A stretch of 64,000 nt of DNA from contig CAZAMB010000005.1 of NCBI GenBank assembly GCA_964486335.1, positions 1-64,000 on the forward strand, given 5' to 3'. Shown here one piece after another: positions 15,592-24,215 of the stretch. Within the stretch, counting starts at the first letter, position 1, and the number at the start of each line of letters is the position of its first letter. The position numbers and the translations under genes are program-made. Below the pieces are notes generated by a model that had not been told where the DNA came from, searched no databases, and saw only the letters and a list, made by a program, of their open reading frames with translations. This DNA comes from CAZAMB01 sp964486335. Its GTDB lineage: Bacteria > Planctomycetota > Phycisphaerae > UBA1845.

Positions 15592-15712
15592 GCGAGCCTC
15601 CCAGCATCAGAAACGCTTCCCAGAGCTTCTCGCTTTCCAACCAACGTTGCGCTGGCGTCAAGCGATTCCACTCCGCCCATTCTGGACCCGCAACTTGTTC
15701 CGCCCGGACCAT
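15482..15712 (-). CDS. Small hypothetical protein, homologous to a fragment at 17315-17410
   Basis: 76 residues, ATG at 15712. Sequence contains EWAEWNRLTPAQRW, LWEAFLMLGGSLNPQPDTQ and FFDPQTSCPRASHGR and ends LRLVRRSGV; it has the look of a small conserved protein family of unknown function, often found with a nucleotidyltransferase-like partner, but no such partner is visible here. Its C-terminal half has a second diverged copy on the opposite strand on the other side of the transposase. It overlaps the broken aminotransferase antisense. Whether it is expressed is uncertain. Confidence 0.45.
   Translation of the reverse strand: MVRAEQVAGPEWAEWNRLTPAQRWLESEKLWEAFLMLGGSLNPQPDTQNPFFDPQTSCPRASHGRSGLRLVRRSGV
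15517..15612 (-). repeat. Diverged inverted repeat, left copy (A)
   Basis: About 95 bases that align at roughly three-quarters identity with the reverse complement of 17315-17411; shared blocks include GCGCGCGGAC, ATCGAAGAAA and TGCGTATCGGG. Both copies encode the same protein segment (PDTQ-x2-FFD...PRA-x-H), here inside the small gene at 15482-15712. They flank the transposase in opposite orientation. Confidence 0.65.
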
Positions 15713-16077
15713 GACAAGACCGTAGTTCTTCCACCACCTAAGTTCAACCCGAGTTGTTTATTCTTGCGCGCAATCGCGTTCAAAGAAACCCGGACCGACC
15801 CCTGCGCAGGACGGCTTGGTGGAGCCGGCCGGAACAATTCGATCAGGACTTGTGAATACAAGTGTCGGGCAGCCTCACTACCAACGATGCCGGTGCAGCG
15901 AATTCCAGGAGATGACTTCCGCATTCGTCCTTTTCTGGTCGGCCTCACCGCCATACACCACCACTCGCCGTACTGGGGTGCTACTTTCAAGAACCGCTTG
16001 CACGCGACTCTGTCTATCCCGAGAATTCCGTCCGCCTTGTCAACGAAGAACTTACGGATTGACGACGTCGGCGCCAT
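15658..16077 (-). CDS. Hypothetical protein (doubtful)
   Basis: An open frame of 139 codons from ATG at 16077, overlapping the start of the small gene at 15712 by 55 bases. The first 80 residues look protein-like (IRKFFVDKADGILGIDRVAC, KVAPQYGEWWCMAV) but match no family I know; the rest is low-complexity and basic. It is the only sizeable frame in the 410-base stretch between the small gene and the transposase. It may be a remnant of a gene displaced by the transposase. Confidence 0.25.
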   Translation of the reverse strand: MAPTSSIRKFFVDKADGILGIDRVACKRFLKVAPQYGEWWCMAVRPTRKGRMRKSSPGIRCTGIVGSEAARHLYSQVLIELFRPAPPSRPAQGSVRVSLNAIARKNKQLGLNLGGGRTTVLSWSGRNKLRVQNGRSGIA

Positions 16078-16122
16078 GGTTATCGTCTCCGGGCCGTGAT
16101 CGCGGTTTTCGGAGGCTGTGAA

Positions 16123-17145
16123 ATGGGCGTGGTGCGTATCTTGGGGTTGTTCGTCTGCGGCGTCCTTCGTAACCGATCGGAACTCGCCGCTGAGAACCTG
16201 GCGCTTCGACAGCAGCTCGTCATTCTCCAGCAGAAATCGAAAACGCCACGGCTCCGGCAGCGCGACCGGATCTTCTGGGTGCTCCTATCTCGGACGTGGG
16301 CGAATTGGCGTGCGGCCCTGCTCATCGTGCAGCCCGATACCGTGGTCCGCTGGCATCGCGAGGGCTTCAGGCTCTTCCGGCGTTGGAAGTCTCGAACGGG
16401 CAAAGTCGGCCGACCGAAAATCAAAGCCGAGATTCGCAACCTCATCCGCCGCATGTCCCGAGAGAACCCGTTGTGGGGGACGCCGCGGATCCAATCCGAG
16501 CTCGCGCTGCTGGGCCACGTTGTCGCCGAGTCCACCATTGATGAGTACAGAGTTCACTCACGCAAGCCGCCATCTCAAACCTGGCGAGCGTTCCTGGACA
16601 ACCACCTAAAGGACCTTGTCGCCGTTGACTTCTTCACTGTGCCAACAGCGACATTTCGCCTACTTTTCGCCTTCGTCATCCTTCGTCACGATCGGCGCCA
16701 TGTCGTACACTTCAACGTCACGGCCCATCCAACAGCGGAGTGGGCCGCGCAACAAGTCGTGGAAGCCTTACCATTCAATGAGGCGCCGCGATTCTTGATG
16801 CGTGATCGCGACGGAATCTACGGCGAGCGCTTTCGTGAACGGATCGTTAACATGGGCATCGAGGAAGTCGTGAATGCACCGCGCTCCCCCTGGCAGAATC
16901 CGTATTGCGAACGCCTGATCGGTTCAATCCGGCGCGAGTGCGTCGACCACGTCATCGTTTTCAACGAGCTTCATCTGATGCGCATTCTGCGTTCCTACTT
17001 CGACTACTACCTGAACTCGCGAACTCACTTGGCCTTGGAGCGAAACTCGCCCATCCCGCGGGAGGTCGAGCTTCCTCGATGCGGCCGAGTGATTGCGATT
17101 CCGCAAGTCGGTGGATTGCATTATCGCTACTGCCGAGCCGCCTGA
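16123..17145 (+). CDS. DDE integrase/transposase (rve core)
   Basis: 340 residues from ATG at 16123, with GGAGG 7 bases upstream. The N-terminal part has a coiled helix (ENLALRQQLVILQQKSK) and HTH-like region with MSRENPLWGTPRIQSELALL; the rve core follows with LVAVDFFTVPTATF, FLMRDRDGIYG and NPYCERLIGSIRRE supplying D, D and E. It ends in GRVIAIPQVGGLHYRY, as in a widespread stand-alone integrase family of planctomycetes and acidobacteria. The frame is intact, so it may be active. No clear terminal inverted repeats or target duplications are visible directly at its ends. Confidence 0.88.
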   Translation: MGVVRILGLFVCGVLRNRSELAAENLALRQQLVILQQKSKTPRLRQRDRIFWVLLSRTWANWRAALLIVQPDTVVRWHREGFRLFRRWKSRTGKVGRPKIKAEIRNLIRRMSRENPLWGTPRIQSELALLGHVVAESTIDEYRVHSRKPPSQTWRAFLDNHLKDLVAVDFFTVPTATFRLLFAFVILRHDRRHVVHFNVTAHPTAEWAAQQVVEALPFNEAPRFLMRDRDGIYGERFRERIVNMGIEEVVNAPRSPWQNPYCERLIGSIRRECVDHVIVFNELHLMRILRSYFDYYLNSRTHLALERNSPIPREVELPRCGRVIAIPQVGGLHYRYCRAA

Positions 17146-17686
17146 TAAACAGCTTCGCAGCTCATGTAACACACGAGTTCAAGGCACGAGGTCCGCGCGC
17201 CGACCGGAATTTAGCGCCGAGTCCACTCGAAAGCCGTCGCTTGCGTTGACTTCGTCTACGGCGTCGTGCTGCCAAACTCCTGCTCCCCGAGCGCGAAACT
17301 CGCCGAACAGAGTTTTCGGGATCGACAGGGGGCCGTTTGATTCCGAACCCGATACGCAAAGTCGTTTCTTCGATTGGCGAACATCGCGTCCGCGCGCAGC
17401 TCATGAGAACCGATGGCAGGGAACCGAACAGATATCGAACACGGAGAGTTGAGACCATCAGAGTATCAGAGTAACAGATCATTCTTTTCGGACGGATGGA
17501 AGCTCGTGAAAAAGTACGCGAGACAGCTACAGGCGGTCGCAGGGGTTTCCGATAGGACAGGGGCAGCGATTGCGGTTGCGTTTCCGAATCGCATCCAGCG
17601 ACCGGGCGGCGGTTGGCGCCGATCGCCCAACCTCGTCGCAAATGGAGCATTGTTGGCCCTTTTTTCAGAGTACGAAGGAGAGTTTC
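17146..17686. other. Non-coding stretch after the transposase
   Basis: About 540 bases with no convincing intact gene. It contains the right inverted-repeat copy (17315-17411) and, close to its end, the ribosome site of the 95-residue gene (AAGGAGAG at 17673-17680). Open frames crossing it (for example 17413-17826) have no recognisable content. Confidence 0.5.
17315..17411 (+). repeat. Diverged inverted repeat, right copy (B): gene fragment
   Basis: Plus-strand translation reads FDSEPDTQSRFFDWRTSRPR then AAH, clearly related to the C-terminal part of the protein encoded at 15482-15712 (PQPDTQNPFFDPQTSCPRAS). Only this segment is preserved, with no start and no conserved C-terminus, so it is a decayed fragment. 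Confidence 0.6.
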
Positions 17687-17974
17687 ATGACCACAGCGAC
17701 ACATTGCAATACTCAGAACTACACGAACTCGTCGGCGGCCTGCGGCACGGTCATTCCGTTCGAGAGCATTCAGCAGCCGGGTTGCTATGTCTGCAATTGG
17801 AGCGGACACCTTCTGCGCGTTCCTGAGGACGGCGTTGCGGCCGGTCGTTCGCCGCTTGTCAACATCATCGGCACCGAGCCGTTGTTCGTGACGAAGCTGA
17901 GCGACAATCCGTTCATCACGATCACCAAGGCGAAGATGATTGCGTCGAACCTGGACTGCAACGTGAACTTCTAA
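17687..17974 (+). CDS. Small hypothetical protein
   Basis: 95 residues; ATG at 17687 with AAGGAGAG 6 bases upstream decides the start. Composition is that of a folded small protein with five Cys including CYVCNWSGH, possibly metal-binding or disulfide-bonded, then LLRVPEDGVAAGRSPLVNI and ITITKAKMIASNLDCNVNF. No signal peptide. I recognise no family. A strong intrinsic terminator follows 36 bases after the stop, so it is a separate transcription unit, and this supports expression. Confidence 0.65.
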   Translation: MTTATHCNTQNYTNSSAACGTVIPFESIQQPGCYVCNWSGHLLRVPEDGVAAGRSPLVNIIGTEPLFVTKLSDNPFITITKAKMIASNLDCNVNF

Positions 17975-18010
17975 TCGCATCACGTCGGCGCAATACGATC
18001 GATCAGTCAT

Positions 18011-18057
18011 CGGCGGCGGATTCCGGGAGACCGGCATTCGCCGCCGTGCATTTTTTT
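18011..18057 (+). terminator. Intrinsic terminator after the 95-residue gene
   Basis: CGGCGGCG (18011-18018) pairs with CGCCGCCG (18039-18046); the loop contains a nested CCGG-GAGA-CCGG hairpin and seven T follow at 18051-18057. Confidence 0.85.
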
Positions 18058-18331
18058 GCGCTTCGGGGATCATCGCGGCAGTGTTGGCGCATGCCGTACC
18101 GCAAAGAATTTTCAGTGAATAGCGCCGGAACCCGAGCGCTAGTATGCTTGGTACAACTCCAAACGCGCCAAGAGGTTATCGCTGGGATGCTCGCGGCATC
18201 CGGGTCATTCATAACACTGAAAAGCCGCGAAACCGTGTGCCTGCAAAGCGATCAAGATGAACCGCAGAAACTGCCGACATTGTGGGATACCGCTGTTGGA
18301 GATGGCGGCTTGACGCGAAGGACGGCTCAGG
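18058..18331. other. Upstream region of the flagellar supercluster
   Basis: About 270 bases between the terminator and the TPR gene. I see no gene and no clear sigma-54 or sigma-28 promoter. Confidence 0.35.
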
Positions 18332-20692
18332 ATGAGCACAACGGTTGCGTGGTCTGACCTCAAAGCACGAGCCGCCGGCAAGTGGCAACTGCCGCTGTTG
18401 GCCGCATCGATGATTGTGTTGGGCGCGGGCGTCATACGGATGCAGCCCACGCCCGCAAAGATCCCCGTCGACCAATCCCTGAAATACCTCGACACGCTGA
18501 TCACCGGGAAGTTCTTTGATCGGGCGGCCGAGGTCGGTCGTTCCGTGTTGAAGCGCACGGACCTTTCCGCCATCCAACGAGCTCAGGTCGAGTTGCGAAT
18601 GGGGCGGGCGTTGTTCGGCGACTTGGCGAGTCAAACGACAACCGACCAGGGAAAGGCCGCGTCGGTCATTGACCATTATCAAAACGCGGTCAGCGGAATC
18701 GGGGGACCATCGCCTCTGACGGCTGCCGATCTGGAACACATCGGCTGGAGCCTGGAGTGGCAGGGGCAGTTTTCGGCGGCCGAGACGTCTTTTGATGAGG
18801 CGATCCGCGCCGGATTGCCCGCCGCTGCGGATCTTCGGCGCCACCTCATAGAACTTCGGCGTGAAAAACTGGGGTGGCCACCCGAAGAACTGGCTCCGAT
18901 GGTTGAGAGGTTCTTGCAGGAAACTCCGAAGGCGCGGCTTGATCTTCGCTTTTGGGCGGTGGAGGAGCGGATTCACCTCTTTGACCTGACGGAAGATGTC
19001 GAAGGTCGTGGAAAGTTCCTGTCGAACATGGAAGCGGACTTCGCGGGGTCGGATTTTGAGCAACGATTCGAATTCCTCCGATGCGAGCAAATGGCCCGTT
19101 CGGGTCAATTCGATTCGGCGGAAACGTGCTTGCGGACGCTTCGGAATGCCGTTGACCCCCTTGGTTCCGTCAGCGCGGCGGCGGGCTGGCTTCTGGGCCG
19201 GGTGCTTACAGCAGATGGTGGCCCGAAGCGACCGGCTGAGGGGCTTTCGTTCTTCGACGACGTCCTGCGTTACCACGTGACGGGAACTTATGCAGTAGCG
19301 AGCCGGATCGGCAAGGCCGAGGCGTTGTTGATGTTGGACCGGCAGGACGAAGCATTGGCCTCGTATCGCGCCGCAGTGGCGGACCTTCCGACGGTTGAGG
19401 AGGCGCGCGTGGTCAACCGGGCGGTGTTGCGAGCCTCGCTGGCGATGGCAGCCGAGAACCGCCGTCAAGCCGGTGAGCTGGTGCAGTCCGTTGAGTTTGC
19501 CGATCTGGCGGCCCAGCTACGCGATCCCGGAGATGTTGAACAAGCGACCGTGTTTCTGCAACCGCTCGCGCAAACGGAAGCGGCGCTGGCCGAGCAAATC
19601 GCGAGGGAATCGGGCGCTGTTACTGGAGCCGCGAGTCGGCTGTTCAAGCGGTCGGCTGAACGATTCGCGGAGCTCGCTTCGCTCAACGTTTTTGATGAGA
19701 AACGAGGGACCGAATTCAGCTGGATGGCGGCGGAGCTTTATGGCAAGGCGGGGGACTTCGCAAGGGCCATTGAGCGATACAGGGCGTTCACGGAAGAGCG
19801 TCCGGAAAATTCGCTTGTGCCGCGAGCACTGCTGCGTATCGGCCAAATGAACCAGACGGCCGGACGAACCGAGGCGGCGATCGAGGCTTTTCAGGAATGC
19901 TATCGGCGATTCCCGCGTACGCTCGACGGCGCTCGAGCGCTGATCCCGCTGACGCGAGCGCACCTTGGACTGGGGCCTGATTATCTGGAATCCGCTGAAA
20001 AGACGCTGAGAGTCATTCTGGAGGATTCGGAGGTTTTTACGCCGGAGGCGCCGGAATTCGTTGACGGGTTGTTTCTATTGGGCGAAGTCCATGAACGGCG
20101 CGGCGACTACGAACAGGCGATTGTCCGGTTGCGGGAGGCGCTGGATCGCTATCCTAGCGAGCAGCGTGTGACGCGGGCGAGGTTTCTGCTGGCGGACGCC
20201 TATCGCAAGAGCGCGATGGCGCTACGGCGGGAGGCGGCGCAAGCCACGTTTGCGGCGGAAATCGAACGGGTTCGGGCGGAATCGGCGTCACGGTTTACAT
20301 CGGCCCGGGAGTTATATCGCGGGTTGATCCGAGATTTCGAATCCGGCGGGCCTGAGGGACTTGGTCCGCTGGACCAACTCTATCTTCAGCACGCCTATCT
20401 GTACGAGGCTGATTGTTATTTTGAGACTCAGGAGTATGAGCATGCCCTGAAGCTGTATGAACTGGCGGCCGGCAATCTACGTGACTCGGCGCGAGGTTTG
20501 GCGGCCTATGTACAGATGATCAATTGTCTCGTTTTCCTCGGTGAGCGAGCCGAGGCGCGGGCGGTTTTAGCGAGGGCCATCGTCGTGGTCAATGGGATGC
20601 CCGACGAGGCTTTTCGCAATTCGGTTTCGACTCAATCACGATCGGATTGGAAAAAGTATTTCGAGGACCTGGGTGCGTCGGAACTGTTTTGA
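18332..20692 (+). CDS. Membrane-anchored TPR protein
   Basis: 786 residues. A single N-terminal membrane segment (LPLLAASMIVLGAGVI, about residues 20-36) leaves the rest in the periplasm. The body is almost entirely helical with tetratricopeptide-type repeats, for example SVLKRTDLSAIQRAQVELRM, AIERYRAFTEERPENSLVPR, AIEAFQECYRRFPRTLDGAR and AIVRLREALDRYPSEQRVTR, the last three resembling YbgF/BamD repeats. TPR arrays act as protein-binding scaffolds. It stands first in the flagellar supercluster, 86 bases before the flgN-like gene, so a role in flagellar assembly or envelope passage is plausible but unproven. Confidence 0.85.
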   Translation: MSTTVAWSDLKARAAGKWQLPLLAASMIVLGAGVIRMQPTPAKIPVDQSLKYLDTLITGKFFDRAAEVGRSVLKRTDLSAIQRAQVELRMGRALFGDLASQTTTDQGKAASVIDHYQNAVSGIGGPSPLTAADLEHIGWSLEWQGQFSAAETSFDEAIRAGLPAAADLRRHLIELRREKLGWPPEELAPMVERFLQETPKARLDLRFWAVEERIHLFDLTEDVEGRGKFLSNMEADFAGSDFEQRFEFLRCEQMARSGQFDSAETCLRTLRNAVDPLGSVSAAAGWLLGRVLTADGGPKRPAEGLSFFDDVLRYHVTGTYAVASRIGKAEALLMLDRQDEALASYRAAVADLPTVEEARVVNRAVLRASLAMAAENRRQAGELVQSVEFADLAAQLRDPGDVEQATVFLQPLAQTEAALAEQIARESGAVTGAASRLFKRSAERFAELASLNVFDEKRGTEFSWMAAELYGKAGDFARAIERYRAFTEERPENSLVPRALLRIGQMNQTAGRTEAAIEAFQECYRRFPRTLDGARALIPLTRAHLGLGPDYLESAEKTLRVILEDSEVFTPEAPEFVDGLFLLGEVHERRGDYEQAIVRLREALDRYPSEQRVTRARFLLADAYRKSAMALRREAAQATFAAEIERVRAESASRFTSARELYRGLIRDFESGGPEGLGPLDQLYLQHAYLYEADCYFETQEYEHALKLYELAAGNLRDSARGLAAYVQMINCLVFLGERAEARAVLARAIVVVNGMPDEAFRNSVSTQSRSDWKKYFEDLGASELF

Positions 20693-20778
20693 TGCGGATG
20701 ACATGGCTGTAGTGATCGATCGCCGTTTTGAGACGGCCGTCGCGAAGTCGCGTGTCCAACGGACCGGAGAACGTGTAG

Positions 20779-21255
20779 ATGACCAGTGAATCGGCGACAT
20801 TGCCCATGAAGGGTTCCAACGAAGTAATGGAACTTCTTCGCAATCAGTCGCGCCTGTTTGAGCGACTGGAGGGGTTCGCGGATCGGCAGCGATCCCTCGT
20901 GGCCGAGGACGATCCTCGGCCATTGCTGGCGTTGCTGGCGGATCGTCAGAAGCTGGCGAAAGAGTTGACGCAGATCGCGGTTCAATTGTCAGCCATTCGA
21001 AAAAATTGGGCGACGTTTCGCGAGGGCCTGGCGACGAATGAGAAGGCGGAGGCCGACGGACTGGTGGACGAAGCAACGCGGCGGCTGCGGCGCGTGATTG
21101 AGGGGGATGAACGGGACTCGCGGCTCTTGCAGGTGAAAAAACGCATCACGAGTGATGCTCTTCGGGCAACACGGGCGACCAGCGAAGCAATTACGGCGTA
21201 TCGCTTGCCGATTTCTGGCCGAAATGAAGCGGTTCGACTGGATGAGGCCTCGTGA
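20779..21255 (+). CDS. flgN: FlgN-like flagellar export chaperone
   Basis: 158 residues, all helical, with the FlgN-type pattern LLRNQSRLFERLEGFADRQR then LLALLADRQKLAKELTQIAV and a C-terminal amphipathic helix. FlgN chaperones the hook-filament junction proteins FlgK and FlgL to the export gate. The stop overlaps the kinase start (ATGA), suggesting coupling. The fold match is good but FlgN sequences are poorly conserved, so this is moderate. Confidence 0.7.
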   Translation: MTSESATLPMKGSNEVMELLRNQSRLFERLEGFADRQRSLVAEDDPRPLLALLADRQKLAKELTQIAVQLSAIRKNWATFREGLATNEKAEADGLVDEATRRLRRVIEGDERDSRLLQVKKRITSDALRATRATSEAITAYRLPISGRNEAVRLDEAS

Positions 21256-22118
21256 TGACGGCGATGACGACACATGGCGCGGACCTAGCGGAAATTCTGC
21301 GGGTCTACAACGACGTGACGGAACGATTGAAGCGTTCGCACGAGGCCCTGGCAGGCGAAGTTTGCCGACTGCGAGATGAGCTTCACGAGAAGAACGTTGA
21401 GCTTCAGCGTAGGGAGCGATTGTCGGCGCTGGGGCAAATGGCGGCGGGGGTTGCCCATGAGATTCGCAATCCGCTGGGCGGCATTGGACTGTACGCGTCG
21501 ATGCTGGAACGCGATCTTGTGGACCGCCCATCGGAGCAGGAGTTGGCGAGGAAGATCAGCAGCGGCGTTCAAAACGTGGAACACATCGTGCGAGATATCC
21601 TCTCGTTCGCTGGAGGAGCGGCGCCGAGGTTTGAGCGAATCTCGATGAACCGAATTTTGGAAGGTGTTGTGGCGCAAGCATTGCCGCAGGCGAATTCGTT
21701 TGGCATCCGTGTGGATGTTGACTGGTCACTTGGCGCTGAGCAGTTGTTTGCGGATCCGGGGCAGGTCGAGAGGGCGCTGGTCAACCTTGTGTTCAATGCG
21801 ATGGAGGCCGTTGGCACCGGTGGGACCGTTTGGATTCGCCGCGCGTCGGATCATGATTCAGCGGATCGGGTTGCTATCGCCGTTGAAGATGACGGCCCTG
21901 GGATCGAACCGCGCGTGTTGCAGAAGATGTTCAATCCGTTTTTCACGACCAAAGACAACGGAACGGGATTGGGTCTTGCGATCGTTCATGGGATCGCGGA
22001 GGCGCACGGCGGGTGCATTCGCGCGGGGAATCGTGATGGCGGGGGGGCGTCACTTGTCCTGACACTGCCCGGCGGCGCGGTTGCGGATCGGCATGGAAAA
22101 TACGAGGAAACCGAATGA
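21252..22118 (+). CDS. Soluble NtrB/FlrB-type sensor histidine kinase
   Basis: 288 residues without membrane segments. A coiled coil (about residues 15-58) precedes the H-box GVAHEIRNPLGGIGLYASML, where the His is the phosphoacceptor. The ATPase domain has N (LVNLVFNAMEA), G1 (VEDDGPGI), F (FNPFFTTK) and G2 (GTGLGLAIVHGIAEAHGG). The lack of an input domain matches FlrB/FleS-like kinases that control class III flagellar genes. The next gene is the cognate sigma-54 activator. The name FlrB is not assigned because planctomycetal orthology is not certain. Confidence 0.92.
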   Translation: MMTAMTTHGADLAEILRVYNDVTERLKRSHEALAGEVCRLRDELHEKNVELQRRERLSALGQMAAGVAHEIRNPLGGIGLYASMLERDLVDRPSEQELARKISSGVQNVEHIVRDILSFAGGAAPRFERISMNRILEGVVAQALPQANSFGIRVDVDWSLGAEQLFADPGQVERALVNLVFNAMEAVGTGGTVWIRRASDHDSADRVAIAVEDDGPGIEPRVLQKMFNPFFTTKDNGTGLGLAIVHGIAEAHGGCIRAGNRDGGGASLVLTLPGGAVADRHGKYEETE

Positions 22119-22148
22119 GGACCAACCGAAAGGGGCGAGGATCAACGC

Positions 22149-23537
22149 ATGGCGAATATCGCAGTCATTGATGACAAGGAAATCCTGAGAGAGTCGCTCT
22201 CGATGGCACTGTCCCGGGAGGATCACAGCGTGACGCCGTTTTCCGATCCGCTGGAGGCATTGAGTGAAATCAAATCGCAGCGTTTCGACGCGGTGCTGGT
22301 GGACCTGAAAATGCCGCGCATGGATGGGTTGACACTGATTCGCGAGGTGCGGGCGGCCGGCTGCGATACGCCGCTGATCATGATGACGGCGTACGCAACG
22401 GTGTCGACGGCCGTGGAGGCGATGAAACTTGGCGCTTTCGACTACATCCAGAAGCCGTTCGAGGCGGACGCGGTGGCCGTGATCGTGGAAAGGGCATTGG
22501 ACCACGCCCGACTTCGGCGTGAAAACGAGGCCTTGCGAACATCGGTGGATGATCTCCGTCGGCAGCGGACGCTGGTGGGCTCGGGTCCTGCGATGCAGGC
22601 CTTGCGCAAGGAACTGGGCCGCGTGTCGGCGAGTCACGCAACGGTTCTGATTTGTGGAGAGTCCGGGGTCGGAAAAGAGCTTGTGGCCTCATTCATCCAT
22701 CAAGCATCCCCTCGAGCGGATCGGGCGATGTTGTGCCTGAATTGCGCGGCCTTGTCGGCGAGTCTGCTCGAAAGCGAATTGTTCGGCCACGAACGCGGCG
22801 CGTTCACCGGCGCGGATCGAACGCGCAAGGGGCGGTTCGAGCTAGCGGACAAGAGTACGCTGTTTCTGGATGAGATTTCGGAGATGGCGCTGCCGCTCCA
22901 GGCGAAGCTGCTTCGAGTGCTTCAGGAAGGGGAGTTTGAGCGCGTGGGGAGCAGCCTTACCCGGCACGCCGACGTGCGGGTGATCGCCACAACCAATCGC
23001 AATCTGGAGGACTGGGTTGCGAAGAAGAAATTCCGCGCGGACTTGTACTACCGGCTAAACGTCCTACCCATCGCCGTGCCGCCGCTGCGAGAACGACTGG
23101 AGGATCTGCCGGAGCTTTGCACGCATTTTCTTTCGCTGGCACGAAGCGAGGACGCGGTTGTCGCGAAGTCGTTCTCGCCGGAGGCCATGCGATTGTTGAG
23201 CCATTACCCTTGGCCCGGAAACGCGCGAGAACTCGAGAATCTTTGTCGCCGGGCGGCCACGCTGTGCCCCGGCGAGACGATCGAGGCGAGCCTCATTTCC
23301 GGATGGCTTCGGGCGGAAGCGTCGACAGACACGGGCATTGGATCGCTTCGCGAGGGGCGCATGCTAGAAGACATGGAGCGTCAGTTGATCGAGAAGACGC
23401 TGGCACGATTCAGCGGGCATCGGGTCAAGACTGCCAAGGCGCTGGGAATGGGCGTGCGGACCTTGGGCATGAAGCTGAAGCAATGGCGCGAAGAAGCGAT
23501 GGAGCACGGAACGATGCTGGTTGGAGTCGGGAACTGA
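22149..23537 (+). CDS. NtrC/FlrC-type sigma-54-dependent response regulator
   Basis: 462 residues. Receiver domain residues 1-120 with phospho-Asp in VLVDLKMPRMDG; AAA+ domain about 140-375 with Walker A GESGVGKE, the sigma-54 contact loop ERGAFTGAD and Walker B LFLDEISEM; C-terminal Fis-type HTH (HRVKTAKALGMGVRTLGMKL). It activates RNA polymerase holding sigma-54. A matching -24/-12 promoter element lies just downstream, in front of flgB (23663-23678), so the operon is a likely target. Confidence 0.95.
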   Translation: MANIAVIDDKEILRESLSMALSREDHSVTPFSDPLEALSEIKSQRFDAVLVDLKMPRMDGLTLIREVRAAGCDTPLIMMTAYATVSTAVEAMKLGAFDYIQKPFEADAVAVIVERALDHARLRRENEALRTSVDDLRRQRTLVGSGPAMQALRKELGRVSASHATVLICGESGVGKELVASFIHQASPRADRAMLCLNCAALSASLLESELFGHERGAFTGADRTRKGRFELADKSTLFLDEISEMALPLQAKLLRVLQEGEFERVGSSLTRHADVRVIATTNRNLEDWVAKKKFRADLYYRLNVLPIAVPPLRERLEDLPELCTHFLSLARSEDAVVAKSFSPEAMRLLSHYPWPGNARELENLCRRAATLCPGETIEASLISGWLRAEASTDTGIGSLREGRMLEDMERQLIEKTLARFSGHRVKTAKALGMGVRTLGMKLKQWREEAMEHGTMLVGVGN

Positions 23538-23662
23538 AATGACGAGATGAGCTTTGACTCGACGGCGCCGCATTCGCGCAGAATCGGCCGGACGCGCAAG
23601 GGCTGCGCGTTGTTTCGGCTTGAAGGGGCACGGGCAGGCGGTGAATCGATGATGGAAAATGG

Positions 23663-23678
23663 TGGCATGACTTGTGCT
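23663..23678 (+). promoter_or_regulatory. Candidate sigma-54 promoter for the flagellar operon
   Basis: TGGCATGACTTGTGCT matches the TGGCACG-N4-TTGCW consensus at all key positions, with GG and GC 10 bases apart. It ends 57 bases before the flgB ATG and follows directly the gene of a sigma-54 activator. Confidence 0.7.
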
Positions 23679-23735
23679 TTGAATCGTGAGCGCCGAATCG
23701 CGCGGGCCGCGGCCCGACGCAGGAGTTGAGCGTCC

Positions 23736-24173
23736 ATGACGTTGTTTTCCGGATTGACAGACCAAGGAGCGGCGCCGGCACTGGTGAAGACGCTGGCGTA
23801 CGCCGAGGCGCGCTTGAAGATGATCGCGGAGAATGTGGCGAACGCGAACACACCCGGATATCGCGCGAAACAGCTTGATTCCAGGGCGTTTCAAGCGTCG
23901 TTGAAGGAGGCGCTGGATTCGCGCCGATCGAATCCGAGCCGACCCTTTGAGTTGCGACGGAGTGACGAGATTGGAACGGACGACCGGGGTCGCCTCGTGG
24001 TGACGCCGACACGAAAGCCCGTTGAGAATGCGCTTTTTCACGATGGGACCAATTCCTCCATCGAGCGACAAATGTCGGACCTTGCGGAGACGGGCATGGT
24101 GCATGATCTGGCGGCGCGACTGCTCCTAAATCGAATGGATGGACTGCGAAAGGCAATCCGCGGCACGGTTTAA
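23736..24173 (+). CDS. flgB: Flagellar basal-body rod protein FlgB
   Basis: 145 residues. N-terminal rod motif LKMIAENVANANTPGYRAKQ is diagnostic (ANxxTPGYKA), and the C-terminal helix is DLAARLLLNRMDGLRKAIRG. It forms the most proximal rod. First gene of the flagellar structural operon, 57 bases downstream of the sigma-54 element. Length is normal for FlgB. Confidence 0.95.
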   Translation: MTLFSGLTDQGAAPALVKTLAYAEARLKMIAENVANANTPGYRAKQLDSRAFQASLKEALDSRRSNPSRPFELRRSDEIGTDDRGRLVVTPTRKPVENALFHDGTNSSIERQMSDLAETGMVHDLAARLLLNRMDGLRKAIRGTV

Positions 24174-24215
24174 CGGTGAGAGCGCGTGCCGCTTGGTAGA
24201 TAGCGGAGATGAAAG

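Noticed and set aside
17413..17826. Plus-strand 137-codon frame after the transposase
   Set aside because: No ribosome site, no recognisable content, and it overlaps the better-supported 95-residue gene at 17687.
17162..18073. Minus-strand 303-codon frame after the transposase
   Set aside because: Antisense to the 95-residue gene and its terminator; Arg-rich with no family features. Its similarity to the left repeat is explained by the shared gene fragment.
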